From positions 19,592,001 through 19,656,000 of the forward strand of contig CM114273.1 of assembly GCA_050084515.1 (NCBI GenBank): a DNA stretch of 64,000 nucleotides. The letters run 5' to 3'. The notes beneath the pieces are model-generated. The model saw only the letters and a program-made list of their open reading frames with translations, had not been told where the DNA came from and ran no database searches. The translations under genes were made by a program, and so were the position numbers. This stretch comes from Blasia pusilla (Eukaryota > Marchantiophyta > Marchantiopsida > Blasiales). How positions within the stretch are numbered: the stretch's first letter is position 1; each line of letters begins with the position of its first letter. Shown piece by piece: positions 23,416 through 34,428 of the stretch.

Positions 23416-24235
23416 GTAAGTTTCCTCTTGCTGCAAACCGTCGGACTCGGACAAGTTGTTTCAGTCGCCACTATTTTTGGGATATTTTTGGCCGAAAGAA
23501 ACTCATCGGACTCCGATGAGTTGTTCGACTGATCACTGGTTTAGGATGTTTTTGGCCGAAAGCAACTCGTCGAACTGCGACGAGTTGTTCGACTTATCAC
23601 AAGTTTAGGATGTTTTTTGCCGAAAGCAACTCGTCGGAGTCCGACGAGTTGTTCGACTGACCACAGGTTTAGGATGTTTTTGGCCGAAAGCAACTCGTCG
23701 GAGTCCAACGAGTTGCTCGACTGACCACAGGTTTAGGATGTTTTTGGCCGAAAGCAACTTGTCGGACTCCGACGAGTTGCTAGACTGGCTGTTTTTTTGG
23801 ATGTTTTTTGAAGAAAGCAACTCGTCAGAGTCCGACGAGTTGCTCGACTGGCCGTTGTTTTTGGATGTTTTTTGAAGAAAGCAACTCTTCGAAGTTTGAT
23901 AGGTTGCATTCGGAGGTAGGGGAGCTACATTTTTGGCGTCAAATTGCAGCTTTAATTGAAATTGCGCAACCTGTCGGATTCCTACGGGTTGATATGTTCA
24001 CTTTTCTCTCGGTAACCACTCTCTAAATACAAATTATCTGACAACCCGTCGGAGTCTGACGGGTTGAAACTAGGAAATCACAAATCTGAATGCAATCCGT
24101 CGGACTCCGATGGGTTGCAAAATTTAGCTCGTAGCTACCATTCTGACCATGAGCTGTGACGACCTGTCGGAGTCCGACGGGTTGCAGGAACCCGTGTACC
24201 TTGCAAAATTTCTTATATTGAGTTTTGATGTGCAG
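23416..24235 (+). other. Intron of the copy A right gene, palindrome-rich
   Basis: GT-AG intron (AAC AC|GTAAGT to TGTGCAG). Contains the 64-bp tandem array and three more palindromes at about 24044, 24093 and 24155. Confidence 0.75.
23498..23910. repeat. 64-bp tandem repeat, seven units, each with one palindrome
   Basis: Units begin at 23498, 23562, 23626, 23690, 23754, 23817 and 23881. Each is a palindrome with arms of the type GCAACTCGTCGGA plus a spacer (TTCGACTGACCACAGG ... GGCCGAAA). The arm variant CTCGTC replaces the CCCGTC found elsewhere, in both halves, so the change is compensated. Copy B has a shorter, more diverged version at about 46040-46325. Confidence 0.93.
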
Positions 24236-26269
24236 GATTGTTTCGGAGGGGAATGTCATCCACCACTAGATCCAAGATTGTGATCGGGTGAAGAAAGTGC
24301 TAACGACGCACCCGGCAGAGTACAAGGGGTTCTTGGGCGACGCCCTTGTAAATGAGATGCTGGCAAAGGGTGCTCAAATAAAAAAAAAGACTTGGGCAAA
24401 TAAATATATTTTCCAAGATGCAACCGTGACAATCCTTTGCTGGTCGAAGATACAGGCCGCCAAGAAGAGCGCTGCATTGGAGCTGGAGCGGAGGGAGAAA
24501 GTGTCTGAGCATGCAAAGTTCATCCAAGCTGCAGTATCTGCAGCTACGAAGTACACCGCAAGCAAGATGCAGCGCTACATCGAATCTCAAGCTCGAACTT
24601 GGCCCCGATTTCTACAAGGAGTTGAAGGTGATAATCAAGCGCCAACGGAAGAGGGACGAAGATCCGCAAGGTCGGATTGGGGAGAAAGTGTCTCTCGAAT
24701 GGGTGCATCAATTTTCCTTGTCTGGAATTAGCGAATTTAGGAGAATCCGACTGATGAAAATCAGTCTCGAGGGCACAGAGGCCCAAAAGAGGGGGGCACA
24801 CCATCCTCGGGTCTCTCTGATCCAGTGATCTCCCACTGGCTCCGTGAATGGTCATTCTGGGACGCGTTGCGGCTTCTTGCGAAGTCCATGCTCGTGGGTC
24901 TCCAAGCGGAGTTGAAAAGAATAGAGCCAATTCCGGAGGAATCAAACCTGGAGAGTGCTGAAGATTTTGAACTTTGGCTGGATAACATGCGGGACAAGCC
25001 CATATAAAACCCAGGTTTCAAGACGATGTTCAAGGATCGCATCCTCCCTCAGGCAGACCTTGACGAAGAAATAGAAGTGAAAAAAAGGGATTTTGCAAAG
25101 AAGAAGTGAGATCTTCAGGAGCAGGCGGCCGATGCATCTCGACTAAGAGCTGCCCCAACGCATGGTGTTCAGGTACCTCATCCATTGTAAGAATGCAAGT
25201 GGCGGCAAAAAACCGGCGACACGCAAATTGTGGGCTTCTCCGCCTGATGGAGAGACATTTTCCATGTACAACATGGAGATGGCTCAAAGCATGTCCGATT
25301 GGGAGGTGGAGAATTTCCCGATTTGGCTAGACTTCAACAACCCTGAGGACATAACCGAGAAAGATCTATGCCTACTCTATGATGCAGTGGCCGTAGGTAG
25401 GGACGACATCCCCAATTTTGTGCAGCCTGATTCGAAGGAGATGCGGAGGAGCAAGCCCTCGAGACAGCGGAGTTGGTGTCCAAGGTCGTCATCGCCAAGG
25501 ACAAATCTACAGCGGGTCTCAAAGCCAAGGCGAGGGGATCGAAGAATTGCAAGGCCGAGTCTTCCCAAAGAGAGGCTGAAAATTCAAGGCGAGAGCCAGA
25601 ATCGTCCGGGCGAGCAGGGAGAGAGGGTCGGACTAGGTCCTTCAAAAAAACTCCACCAGAGTCTGAGATCATAGAGACCCCAACAAGCCGACCACAGACT
25701 CAGGAGAAGCGGAAGCAAGAGGCGCCAGGGTTGTCCCAGGGAGCACACCAGGATGTGGAATACACTCCATCCTCCTTGGGAAGACATAGAGAAACAACGA
25801 CCCGGACAAGCGTCGTCATTCACTGCACGAATCTTCTAGATGAGCTGAAAAGTTTCAGTTCCCAAGCGTCGACACCCGCCATCAAGAAATTGACAATGCC
25901 GGGACGGAAGCTTCAACAAACCGAGCACGCTCCCTGGACGGTCCATGGGGAGGTCAAAGAGGTGGGGAGGTCGAAGAGGTGGATCTCCTCGTCGCTGATT
26001 TGCCCTCGGGGTTGCGCTTGTGGGACGAGAATCCGTCCGACGGGGTCCTTGACTGGAATGTCCCTCTTTCTTATGACCAGATCGCGCTCCTGTTTTCCTT
26101 TGTAGACGCTTATCTCAGTGACAGGGGCTATTTCTTAGTTTTGAATGGAGGGAGCGAGGTCGAGCTCTTCAACCTCTAGTGCGTCAAGAGGTTGCTGAAG
26201 TGGAGGACGACGCAATCGTGGGTCATCAAGAACGAGTACCCACTCCGATCTGCGATGAGTCAAATTCGG

Positions 26270-26761
26270 GTAAGGGCTCTAAATTTGTATCTAAATTTTC
26301 TTTCTCCAACGGGTTGCATCTCTGCATGCAACTCGTTGGATTGTTTGAGCTGGAGACTTTGGTGGTGCAATCCGTCTGAAAGCGACGGGTTGCAAATTTA
26401 CCGCAAGTCTCCATTGGGTGAATGCAACCCGTCGGAACATGACGGGTTGCAAGTGCTCATGCTTTTTCTTTGTGTTTTTGGAATGATGCAACCCGTCTGA
26501 AAGCGACGGGTTGCTCTTAGCCAACCATGGGCTGCTCTAAGCCAGCAACCTGTTGCCTTCCGACGGGTTGCTCATGGACAAAAAAATCACTAACACTTGT
26601 AAAACAACCCGTCGGACTCCAACAGGTTGCTCCAATGTTAGGATTATAATGCAAAGTTCTTTGGGGACGTGTTGCACATTATGTCACCATACTGAGAGTA
26701 GACTAGTGGTCAAGTAGCTCTTTCTTGTTGCTGACATTGTTTCCAACGTGCTTCTTTACAG
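26270..26761 (+). other. Last intron of the copy A right gene, palindrome-rich
   Basis: Donor CGG|GTAAGG at 26270, acceptor TTTACAG before 26762. Contains six palindromes (about 26308, 26367, 26424, 26486, 26545 and 26604). The flanking exons contain none. Confidence 0.75.
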
Positions 26762-27339
26762 ATGGACCACTCCTATGTTTACTGCTTTGTTCAGCCCAAG
26801 CACAACTTCCAGGTGTTTAAGATCCTGGATCCTATGGATCCATGCTCCAATGGGTACAGCTTAGATAGTTTATACAATTCCCCCCCGGGAATTTACATGC
26901 AAGACGGTACCCCCTTACTTGGAGGAAGGGAAAAGTCACCAGCCCTGATGCAAACGCTCATCGAGCTCTGCTCAAGGCCGGGTGACTTGGTGTTCGACTT
27001 AGTGGGCCTTTCAGGGGCGAGTATCAGAGGCGTTTGGCAGAGTGACAAGAACATTCTCTCCCTTGAGGGAAGGCAACAACTGTTTGACCTTTTCAAGGAG
27101 GCAAAGGCAGATCACGATAGGCTAGTTGGGGCGTACAACTCTCCTCCGAAGCCGAGAGCTCCGGTTCTAGACCCACCATTGGTAGTGACACCATCGTCAC
27201 TTCCCACAATTCCGAAAATTGGGAGGGCAAGGCCGACACTAATCTTGGAAGAGCTCTTGGACGATGACGAGTGAGTTCAAAGAACTCAAGGACCTAGCTT
27301 GACTGCACCGTTTGGAGTAGGGATTTATTTGATGACAAG

Positions 27340-28370
27340 GCAAAAGAATATATCAAATGTACAGTTTCGAGCTTCTTTCAGATGTTATAAAGGACAAGAT
27401 TTTTTCGAACGATGATGGTGTTTGTAAGAGTTTGCTGAATATCTTTTTTGGTCTTGTCGATTGTGATCGTCTATGTACTCCGACAATTTATTTTGCAACC
27501 CGTCAGATTCCCACCGGTTGCAACCTTTCACTTTTTGACCACTGCACCTTTTTAACCACTTCCAGCAAACTTGTCGGATTCTGACAGGTTGGCTGCATGA
27601 GTGATCGGACTATTTTGGACTCTTTAGAGCCATTCTTGCGGGCTTCTTCAGTTTGGCACCTTCCCTTAGTATCGTCAAACAAGGCGTATGCTTCTTCTCT
27701 TCTCTAATACATGTTGGATTCCTATTACCTTTGGGATTGCCATCATGGTATTTCCAAGGACGGAGCACATATTGATATTGGATGGGTGTCACATTGCAGA
27801 GCGTACAATATATACTGCCAAGGAAGGCGATGGGACTCAAATCAGGTTACATGGGACCGTTATGGTGTACCTAAGGGGGGGCCAAGGCTCTCGAATTCAC
27901 CAACATTTTTTATCCCCGTCTACAATCGGCCAGAGGAGCCACTTGTATCCCACAACATTCCCTTTGTACAAGAACCTAGGAGAGTTAGGAGCAAATTTGT
28001 AGATGACGAGGCTCAAGAAATCATAGACTAGATCAAATGTACATTTCCGAGATTCCTTCGGATGTAATAAAGGACGAGATTTTTTCAACCGATAATAGTG
28101 TTTGTAAAAGTTTGGTGAATAATTTTTTTGGACTTGTGGATTGTGTTCGTCTAGCTACTCAGAATTACAATTTTTCAACCCGTCGGATTTTGATGGGTTG
28201 CAACTTTTCACTTTTTGACCACTGCAACTTTTCAACCATTTCCAGGCAAGCTGTCGGATTCCGACAGATTGGGTGCTTGAGTGATCGGACTCTTTCCCTG
28301 GGAGACCAAATTCTGAGGGATTGTGACGGGCTTCTTCACTTTTGGCTTGTTCCCCTAGTATCGTCAAACC
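27340..28370. repeat. Tandem duplication in the 3' region of copy A
   Basis: 27350-27660 and 28028-28370 are diverged copies of one another (TCAAATGTACA then GAT.TTATAAAGGAC, GTTTGTAA.AGTTT, a palindrome, CACTTTTTGACCACTGCA, GAGTGATCGGACT). Copy B has the same two units (about 49705-50030 and 50376-50700), so the duplication predates the split of A and B. Confidence 0.8.
27711..28031 (+). CDS. Small conserved open frame in the MULE 3' region, unknown
   Basis: Frame ending RSKFVDDEAQEIID then TAG. The corresponding frame in copy B (ending near 50375, RSKFVDDEAEEIID) keeps this end and the internal NRPEEPLVS, although B is frameshifted upstream. The sequence just after the main gene's stop in A and B can be read as a diverged version of the same end (KFFDDEAKDFIE in B). 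It may be a duplicated last exon of the right gene or an alternative 3' exon. I do not recognise a domain. Confidence 0.35.
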   Translation: MLDSYYLWDCHHGISKDGAHIDIGWVSHCRAYNIYCQGRRWDSNQVTWDRYGVPKGGPRLSNSPTFFIPVYNRPEEPLVSHNIPFVQEPRRVRSKFVDDEAQEIID

Positions 28371-28959
28371 AATCTTAGGCTTCTTTTATTCTCTAAGACG
28401 TGCTGGATTCCTATAACCCTTCGGATTGCCATTTCGGATTCCCAAACACTTGAATTTTTGTGGGTGTAGGGTGGAATGGAATCACTTCTCAAAATCTTTC
28501 CTTTGTTATGGTAAGCTTATTTGCAAGGAGTGCAAGCCATCTGATTCCGACGGGTTGCAAGAGTTGGAACCTGTAAAATTTCGACGGGTTGGGAGGGGTG
28601 CAGCTTCTCGGTTTATCAGATTTAGGATCTGAATGAAGGGACATCAGTTTCTCTTTACTCCAGACAGCTAACAATCTTTTGGTTTAATTATCATCTCCTG
28701 TGTTCACATTTCACAAAGTTGGTCTTTATTGAGATGAGATTGCTACTTCTGGTCACATTATTTGCCAATGGTCCTAAAAAAAAAAAATCCTTGGGCACAG
28801 CTTACTGTAGACTGAGACAGGCAATGTGAAGGAACTTAGGCTCACATAGAGAGTGATGGAAAATTTTTTGTCGTGGTCTTATGATGTCTACTTGTTTTTC
28901 GCCCCCTGAAAAAAGGAGGTTTCTCAAGGCCCGAATGTGGACCACTACCTACTCTCTTC

Positions 28960-29118
28960 TAAAGATTTCATGAATTTGAAAGAAAACAAAAATTTCAAAT
29001 ATGTCAAAAAGTTTTGAAGAGAGGAGGCAGATTTGGCCTTTTTTTTTAAAGAGAGACTCTCCTCTCTTCCTCTCTTCCTCTCCACTCTTCCTCTCTCTTG
29101 CCAAAATACCAGCCCCCC
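28960..29118. repeat. Right terminus of MULE copy A
   Basis: Block CATGAATTTGAAAG ... TTTGAAGAGAGGAGGC, a T-tract, GAGAGACTCTCC, CTCTTCCTCT repeats, then CAAAATACCAGCC up to the target duplication. It recurs inverted at 38529-38680 and direct at 51220-51377 and 53170-53332. Confidence 0.88.
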
Positions 29119-29127
29119 TTCAATCGA
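29119..29127. repeat. Target-site duplication of MULE copy A (right)
   Basis: TTCAATCGA, identical to 16259-16267. The copy D transposase exon resumes at 29128. Confidence 0.92.
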
Positions 29128-30767
29128 TGCATAGCAGGAACTCCCCTCAAGCAAGACGTACACATTGGTGGGGATATTCGTTGGCGCTTTTCAAGACGTC
29201 CCATACAGATGGTGGTAGAGCCGTCCCAGCGAGACTCGTGGAGATCAGATAAGTATCTTGACTTCAGGCAGATGAAGAGGCAGCATCGAGGAACGAACCC
29301 GGTGATTGATTTGGATGAGGAAATCACACCGCCCAGGTATTCGGAGACCCCGGATTGCTCCCAAATCCGTGATGCAGTAACTTCTCCAAAATCAATGAAT
29401 GTTTTATTTCAAAAGCCCTCCGTTGCTAGAAGTTCGCAACATCGGGTCGCTGGGGTGGTTCAACAGTATGGGATTCCGGTCATTGAGGTGGATTGCAACC
29501 TCAAACGGTGGCATATATCTCGGAGCAACCGCAGACGTGGACCCACTTGCAAGGCAGGATCTAATGGCATTAGGAGAGCATGCGGCACTTTCCTAAATAA
29601 GAACTGTACAAGGACTGGACGACCACTGCCTCGATTTTGGGGACTCAAAACCTTTGATCGTTTCACGAGGACCGGGGATCAATTGAAGTACTTCTTCTAC
29701 CCAAATGAATCCTGCACTTTTCGAAAGTCTTATCCGGCTGCCATTGGAGCTCCAGGGAATATCCCCATGATTTGGCCCATTGCCGCAGGTACGAATTGTA
29801 CTCATGACGAAGTGGACAATCTTACAAGTGCCGGTTTCAGACTCGTAGACGGAGGAAGTTCGGAGCATGTTCGCATTACAGAGACCTTTGCATTTTGTAT
29901 TCAACCCAAGATTGATGTAACATGTACCCGGAGAAGGTGGATGATCTCAATCCACTATTTCTATTTGAGTCTAGAAATGGGGTGAGGAGAAACAAAATGT
30001 GTAGGCCAATGGTGGAGAGAGCAAAGCGAATCGCATTAGCTCGGGAGGCAAAAATGGAGATCATCGCCACGAAAGATGTCTAGAGTGGCAATGGAATAGG
30101 AAGGATGTATTGGGTCAGGAACAACACTATAAATTCAAGTGTCACAGGGGTGTATGTGGTGCACATATGTTGCTTTCCCACATGTTCATGTGATGACTTT
30201 GTCCAAAGAGAGACAAGTGGGAAAAGGTATTTCCCTTGTAAGCACATGTATTATGTGTTGCTTGTAGTTTTAAGAGAGTCGGAGGTAGGAGTAGGAATCC
30301 ACCAACCAATTCTGTCCCCTAAGGAAGTGCGAAGTATTTTAAACAAAACACTTTGAGGATGCAAAATGAGGTTTTAGATTGTACATTCATTTTTCCAGAA
30401 CCTTCACTTTGAGCTTGAACTCTATTCAGCCCAAGGCAAATGATTGATTTTTTCCAGACCTTGGATGGAAAAAGTGATTGGTTCCAAACTTATGATTTTT
30501 CAGTTTTCTAAATTTTATGCAATTTGCAACTGGTCGGACTTAGATGGGTTGCCATAATGTGGAAGCGAAAAAAAAACCGTGGGAGAGCTTAAGAACTGAG
30601 CACAAAAGTGCAAAAAAAATCACACAAAAAGTTTCCTCTCTTCAACCCAACGGAAACTCTCTTCAAATCACAGGAAACTCTCTTAAAAAAAAGTGTCTCT
30701 TTCGGTTCAAGGTAGTTTCCTCTCTCTTCTCTCCTCTCTTCCTCTCTTCCTCTCCTCTTACCGTACC
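29128..30767 (+). mobile_element. MULE copy D, right piece including its left terminus
   Basis: Rest of the copy D transposase exon to the TGA at 30354-30356, then its 3' flank and the family's left terminus in inverted orientation, ending at GGTACGGTAAG (reverse complement) at 30767. Confidence 0.85.
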
Positions 30768-31294
30768 TCCAAACATGTTGCATCAGTTCAAGTTAACTAG
30801 AACCCGTCGAATTCCAATAGTTGCAAAGCTTCGTGTGTGGACACTTCTTCCAAGCCAACGAAATCCGACAGGTTGCACAAGGATTTTTTAGACCGGACCG
30901 GCCTGCTTCTCACCACCCGTTCGATTTTGACGGGTTGCACTCGCAGGTTCCTGGGTCCTAGGTTGCAGTAAAAGGTTATTGAGACATTCCAGGATGTCTC
31001 TGACTTGCAACCCGTTTCAAGTCGGAGGCTGGAAAATCCATGTGCGACCTGTCGGATTCCGATGACTTGCACTTGGATCTTCCAGTCCGGAGTGGCCAAA
31101 GTTACTTGCAACCCGTCTGAATCCGACGGGTTGCAGTAGGTGGTTCCTGGATGTTTCAACATGTCAGAAGACGATGGGTCGCAGAGTCATTCATGGGATG
31201 CCTCTGACTTGTATCCCGTCTGGTTCCGACAGGTAGCTTTTTCCTTTGCTCATAGTGCTATTTTTGTTCCCTTCTCACATTGCTATCGTTGCAG

Positions 31295-32811
31295 GAATTG
31301 AACATTCATGAAAATGCCCTCTACCCCAACACAAGTGGAGCAGAAAGTGTTCATTCCTCCTTGAGGTCGTCATAAGCATGCCAAAGAATTTCACTTGTGG
31401 AGGCATGCGAACAAGACCAGGCAAGAGCAATCCTACAATCTGCAACATCCCATATCTTCCTCACAAAATTCATAACAAAAGGAAGGGGGCCTTCGATTTA
31501 TGAGCTCTATGTCAGGGCGGCTGTGAGATTTGGTGATGAAAAACTCTATATGGAAGCCTTCAATCAGTGCGTAGCAGGAACTCCCCTAGAGCAAGATGTC
31601 CACATTGGTGGGGACATTTGTGGGCGTGTTTCAAGACGTTCCATACAAATGGTGGTAGAGCAGTCCGAGGGAGACTCGTGGAGATCCGATAAATATCTTG
31701 ACTTTAGGCAAGTGAAGAGGCAGCATCGAGGAACAAACCCAGTGATTGATTTGGATGAAGAAAGTATGCCACCCAAGCATTCAGAGACCCTGGATTGCTC
31801 CCAAATTCGAGTAGAAGTAACTTCTCCAAAATCAGTGAATGTTTTATTTCAAAAGCCCTCCGTTATTGGAAGTTCGCAGCATCTGGTCTCTGGGGTAGTT
31901 CAACAGTATGAGATTCCGGTCATTGAGGTGGATTGCAACCTCAAAAGGTGGCATATATCTCAAAGCAACCATGGACCCTAAACCCTAAACCCTAAACCCA
32001 CTTGCAGGGCAGGATCTGATGGCATTAGGAGAGCATGCGACACTTTCCTAAATAAAAACTGTACAAGGACTGGACGACCACTGCATGGCTTCTGGGGTCT
32101 CAAAACCTTTGATCGTTTCACCAGGACCGGGGATCAGTTGGAGTACTTCTTCTGCCCAAAAAAATTGTGCGCTTTCCGAAAGTCTTATCCGGTTGCCATT
32201 GGAGCTACAGGGAATACCCCCCCGATTTGGCCCATTGTTGCAGGTACAAATTGCACTCATGACAAAGTGGACAATCTTACAAGTGTCGGTCTCAGACTCG
32301 TAGACAAAGGAAGTTCGGAGCATGTTCGCATTATAGAGACCTTCGCATTTCGTATTGAACCCAAGATTGATGTCAACATGTATCCAGAGAAGTTGGATGA
32401 TCTCCATCCACTATTTCTGTTTGAGTCTAGAAATGGGGTGAAGAGAAAAAAAATGTGTAGGCCAATGGTGGAGAGAGCAAAGCAAATCGCATCAGCTCGG
32501 GAGGCAAACATGGAAATCATCGCCACAAAAGACGTTTAGAGTGGCAATGGAATAGGAAGGATGTATTGGGTCAAGAACAACACTGTAAATTCAAGTCTCA
32601 TAGGGATGTATGTGGTGCACATCTGTTGCTTTCCCACATGTTCCTGTGATGACTTCGTCCAAAGAGAGACAAGTGGGAAAAGGTATTTCCCTTGTAAGCA
32701 CATGAACTATGTGTTGCTTGTAGTTTAAGAGAGTCGGAGGTAGGAGTAGGAATCCACCAACCAATTCTGTCCCTCAAAGAAGTGCGAAGTATTCTAAACA
32801 AACCACTTTGA
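31295..32811 (+). pseudogene. Transposase exon 2 of fragment E
   Basis: C-terminal half of the transposase, starting after the acceptor TCGTTGCAG. It retains the SWIM-type CSC ... CKH residues (about 32636-32705). Lesions: TAA at the start (31372-31374) of the region aligned to RSSQACQ, an in-frame 21-bp CCCTAAA insertion that creates a TAA, a TAG at 32537-32539, and a lost base before ESEVGVG (near 32727). The frame ends in TGA at 32809-32811, as in D. Confidence 0.85.
31976..31996. repeat. Interstitial telomeric repeat (CCCTAAA)3 inside a transposase exon
   Basis: Exactly three CCCTAAA units (21 bp) interrupt a coding segment that is continuous in copies A, B, D and G (the sequence on either side is ATGGA and CCCACTTGCA). 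CCCTAAA is the plant-type telomere unit. Confidence 0.93.
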
Positions 32812-33134
32812 GGATGCAAAATAAGGTCTTAGATTGTACTTTCATTTGCAAGAACCTTCCCTTTGAGCTTGAACTCTGTTCAGCCAAGGAAAAATGATAG
32901 ATTGTTTCCAGACCTTGGATAGAAAAAGTGATTTGTTCCACATTTATGATTCTAATGATTTTTCAGTTTTTTAAATTTTGTGCAAGTTGCAACCGGTTGG
33001 ATTCAAACGGGTTGCCAAAATGTGGAAGAGGAAAAAAAATTATGTGGGAGTGCCTAAGCACTGAAAAAAAAAGTGCAAAAAAATTCACACAAAAAGTTTC
33101 CTCTCTTCAACCCAACAAAAACTCTCTTCAAATC

Positions 33135-34428
33135 TGTAATGTACAAGAAGTATAAAAATTGATCTTTTTACAGTAATTTAATGAGTTCGATCCCCAAGAG
33201 GATCACGATTATGTGAAAAGAGAGTTCAAGATGGCATTTATCTTGCAATAGTTGTAGTTAAGTGTGTACAATTTGGATTCAATGACTTATCAGGGTATTC
33301 TTCTCTCTATTTGTACCAAGATTTCTTTCCTCGATTCTCTCAAGTGGAATTGAATTCAAGCTCAGGTAGATCTTCACTCGACACCAAAGAACCTCACAGA
33401 GTCCTCAACAAGAAGTTGGCTTCTCCTACTTTCGGAACTCAATCCGTCTATGCAGGCTACTCTCTGTCGAACAGATTTCTTACAACTTGATGTTGATTAT
33501 TCTAATGATAAAAGTGTTCTCCTGATCCACTCTTCACTCTGCAGATCCAATAAGAATTCTCAAACATATGCATCGCACATCAGAATGAAGAAATGAGTTC
33601 TTTACTACTCCATCAAGAATGAGAAAGCTTCAAAGTGTAAACAAGCTTGAGAGGGTACTACTCCCTTGCTCCGACCATTCCTAGAGCATAAGGACTTCGT
33701 GAAAGAATGATGATGATAGCTACTTTCATGCTTCTTAAATATCTTCCAAGGCAGTAGTAGGTCCAAAGATCTAAAGCGTCTCTTAGGAATCTAGTGTTTA
33801 TTCAGAGTTTGTAACTACCTTGATCTACGATTCTCTTATCTTTTCCTATGGTTGCTATGAATCCGTTGGGCGTAACTATCCTAACTTCCTATCTGGTCCA
33901 AAAAGTCACGCCTCTTCCTAGCCTAACTCATCTGATGGTGTGCTGCTTCAAATCATGTGGAGTCTTAGCTTTGCTTTGCTGCGAAGTCTGAACCTCTTCT
34001 TCTTCCTTTGAGGACGAAGCTCTTCCTCTTGGTTTGAAGACAAAGCGCTGCATTCTTCACGCTTCTTCCAAGTGCTTGGTTCTTCGTGATTCGTTGAAGA
34101 GAGAAGTACTTCTTCATTGTGCTTTGTTCAAGAGCAAAGCACTTCATAAACAAGTTCTTAATAAGGCTTTGTTGTCTATTCCAAGCTTCGCTCTTAGTCT
34201 TTAGACTTCGTTACCGCATTTCCCTCTCCTCTAAGGCAAATCCTTGATTTTCCACCTCTCTGCCTTGTCCAAGGAGCTTCGTGATCCACTTCAATATTAC
34301 TCATTCCTCCAATACATAAACATACTATCTAAAATAGTTTTGTATATACAAGCTTTACTTTATAGAGTCTTCATTCCTTGAATCAAAAGGTGTAAATCTC
34401 CAAAATTACAAAATTTGTGGGTATCACA
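33135..34428 (-). mobile_element. Solo LTR of the GAAGC-rich gypsy-type family (copy 1, inverted)
   Basis: 1,294 bp from TGTAATGTACAAG to GGGTATCACA, flanked by AAATC duplications (33130-33134, 34429-34433). Direction is set by comparison with 35843-37069, which carries a primer-binding site. No internal region, so it is a solo LTR left by LTR-LTR recombination. Confidence 0.9.

Larger units (their letters stand above)
22217..27274 (+). pseudogene. ParB-like / DNA-methyltransferase-like protein of copy A, with introns
   Basis: Exons: 22217-22846, 22945-23415, 24236-26269, 26762-27274. Start MTRKKSQATK; the first of the listed exons is highly charged (Lys/Glu/Arg) and probably coiled coil. 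Exon 2 contains FFIWDGNHRFMAW followed by a hydrophobic strand, resembling the ParB/Srx fold (D/E-G-x-HR motif). Exon 3 contains a helical region, a Lys/Arg/Ser-rich linker and DLLVADLPSG at the place of methyltransferase motif IV. Exon 4 has KSPALMQTLIELC then PGDLVFDLVGLSGAS, matching the target-recognition and motif I region of beta-class N4/N6 methyltransferases. Lesions: TAG at 22397, 22436, 22805, 22975 and 23198, a frameshift near 23080, more in 24590-25330, and TAG near 26177. Copy B exons 1 and 2 are intact and support this model. The domain calls are by motif, not by search. Confidence 0.7.
16268..29118. mobile_element. MULE copy A, complete two-gene element
   Basis: 12,851 bp between 9-bp target duplications. 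The left end begins GGTGCGGTAAGAG and the right end read inward begins GGGGGGCTGGTAT. Both ends run into purine-rich GAGAGGAAGAGAGGAGAG tracts, forming an imperfect terminal inverted repeat. Contents: transposase gene (-, 20738 to 16661), a shared promoter region with a palindrome cluster (20739-22216), the ParB/MTase-like gene (+, 22217-27274), and a 3' region with a tandem duplication. Copy B has the same layout. Both coding genes in A are broken. Confidence 0.9.
15995..30356 (+). pseudogene. Transposase exon 2 of MULE copy D, split by copy A
   Basis: Coding parts 15995-16267 and 29128-30356. Together they give the C-terminal half of the family's transposase, including the best-preserved SWIM zinc finger in the window (CSC, then CKH, about 30170-30250). 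A one-base deletion near 29917 shifts the frame and a TAG stands at 30081-30083. The N-terminal DDE exon is absent. The split point carries the 9-bp target duplication of copy A. Confidence 0.85.

Noticed and set aside
23498-23910. CRISPR-like array
   Set aside because: Spacers are near-identical to one another, the repeats are palindromes within a 64-bp tandem unit, and the site is an intron of a eukaryotic transposon.
22217-27274. Bacterial contamination as the source of the ParB/MTase-like gene
   Set aside because: The gene has GT-AG introns, a TATA box, two diverged copies, and lies inside a MULE with a target duplication in plant-type DNA.
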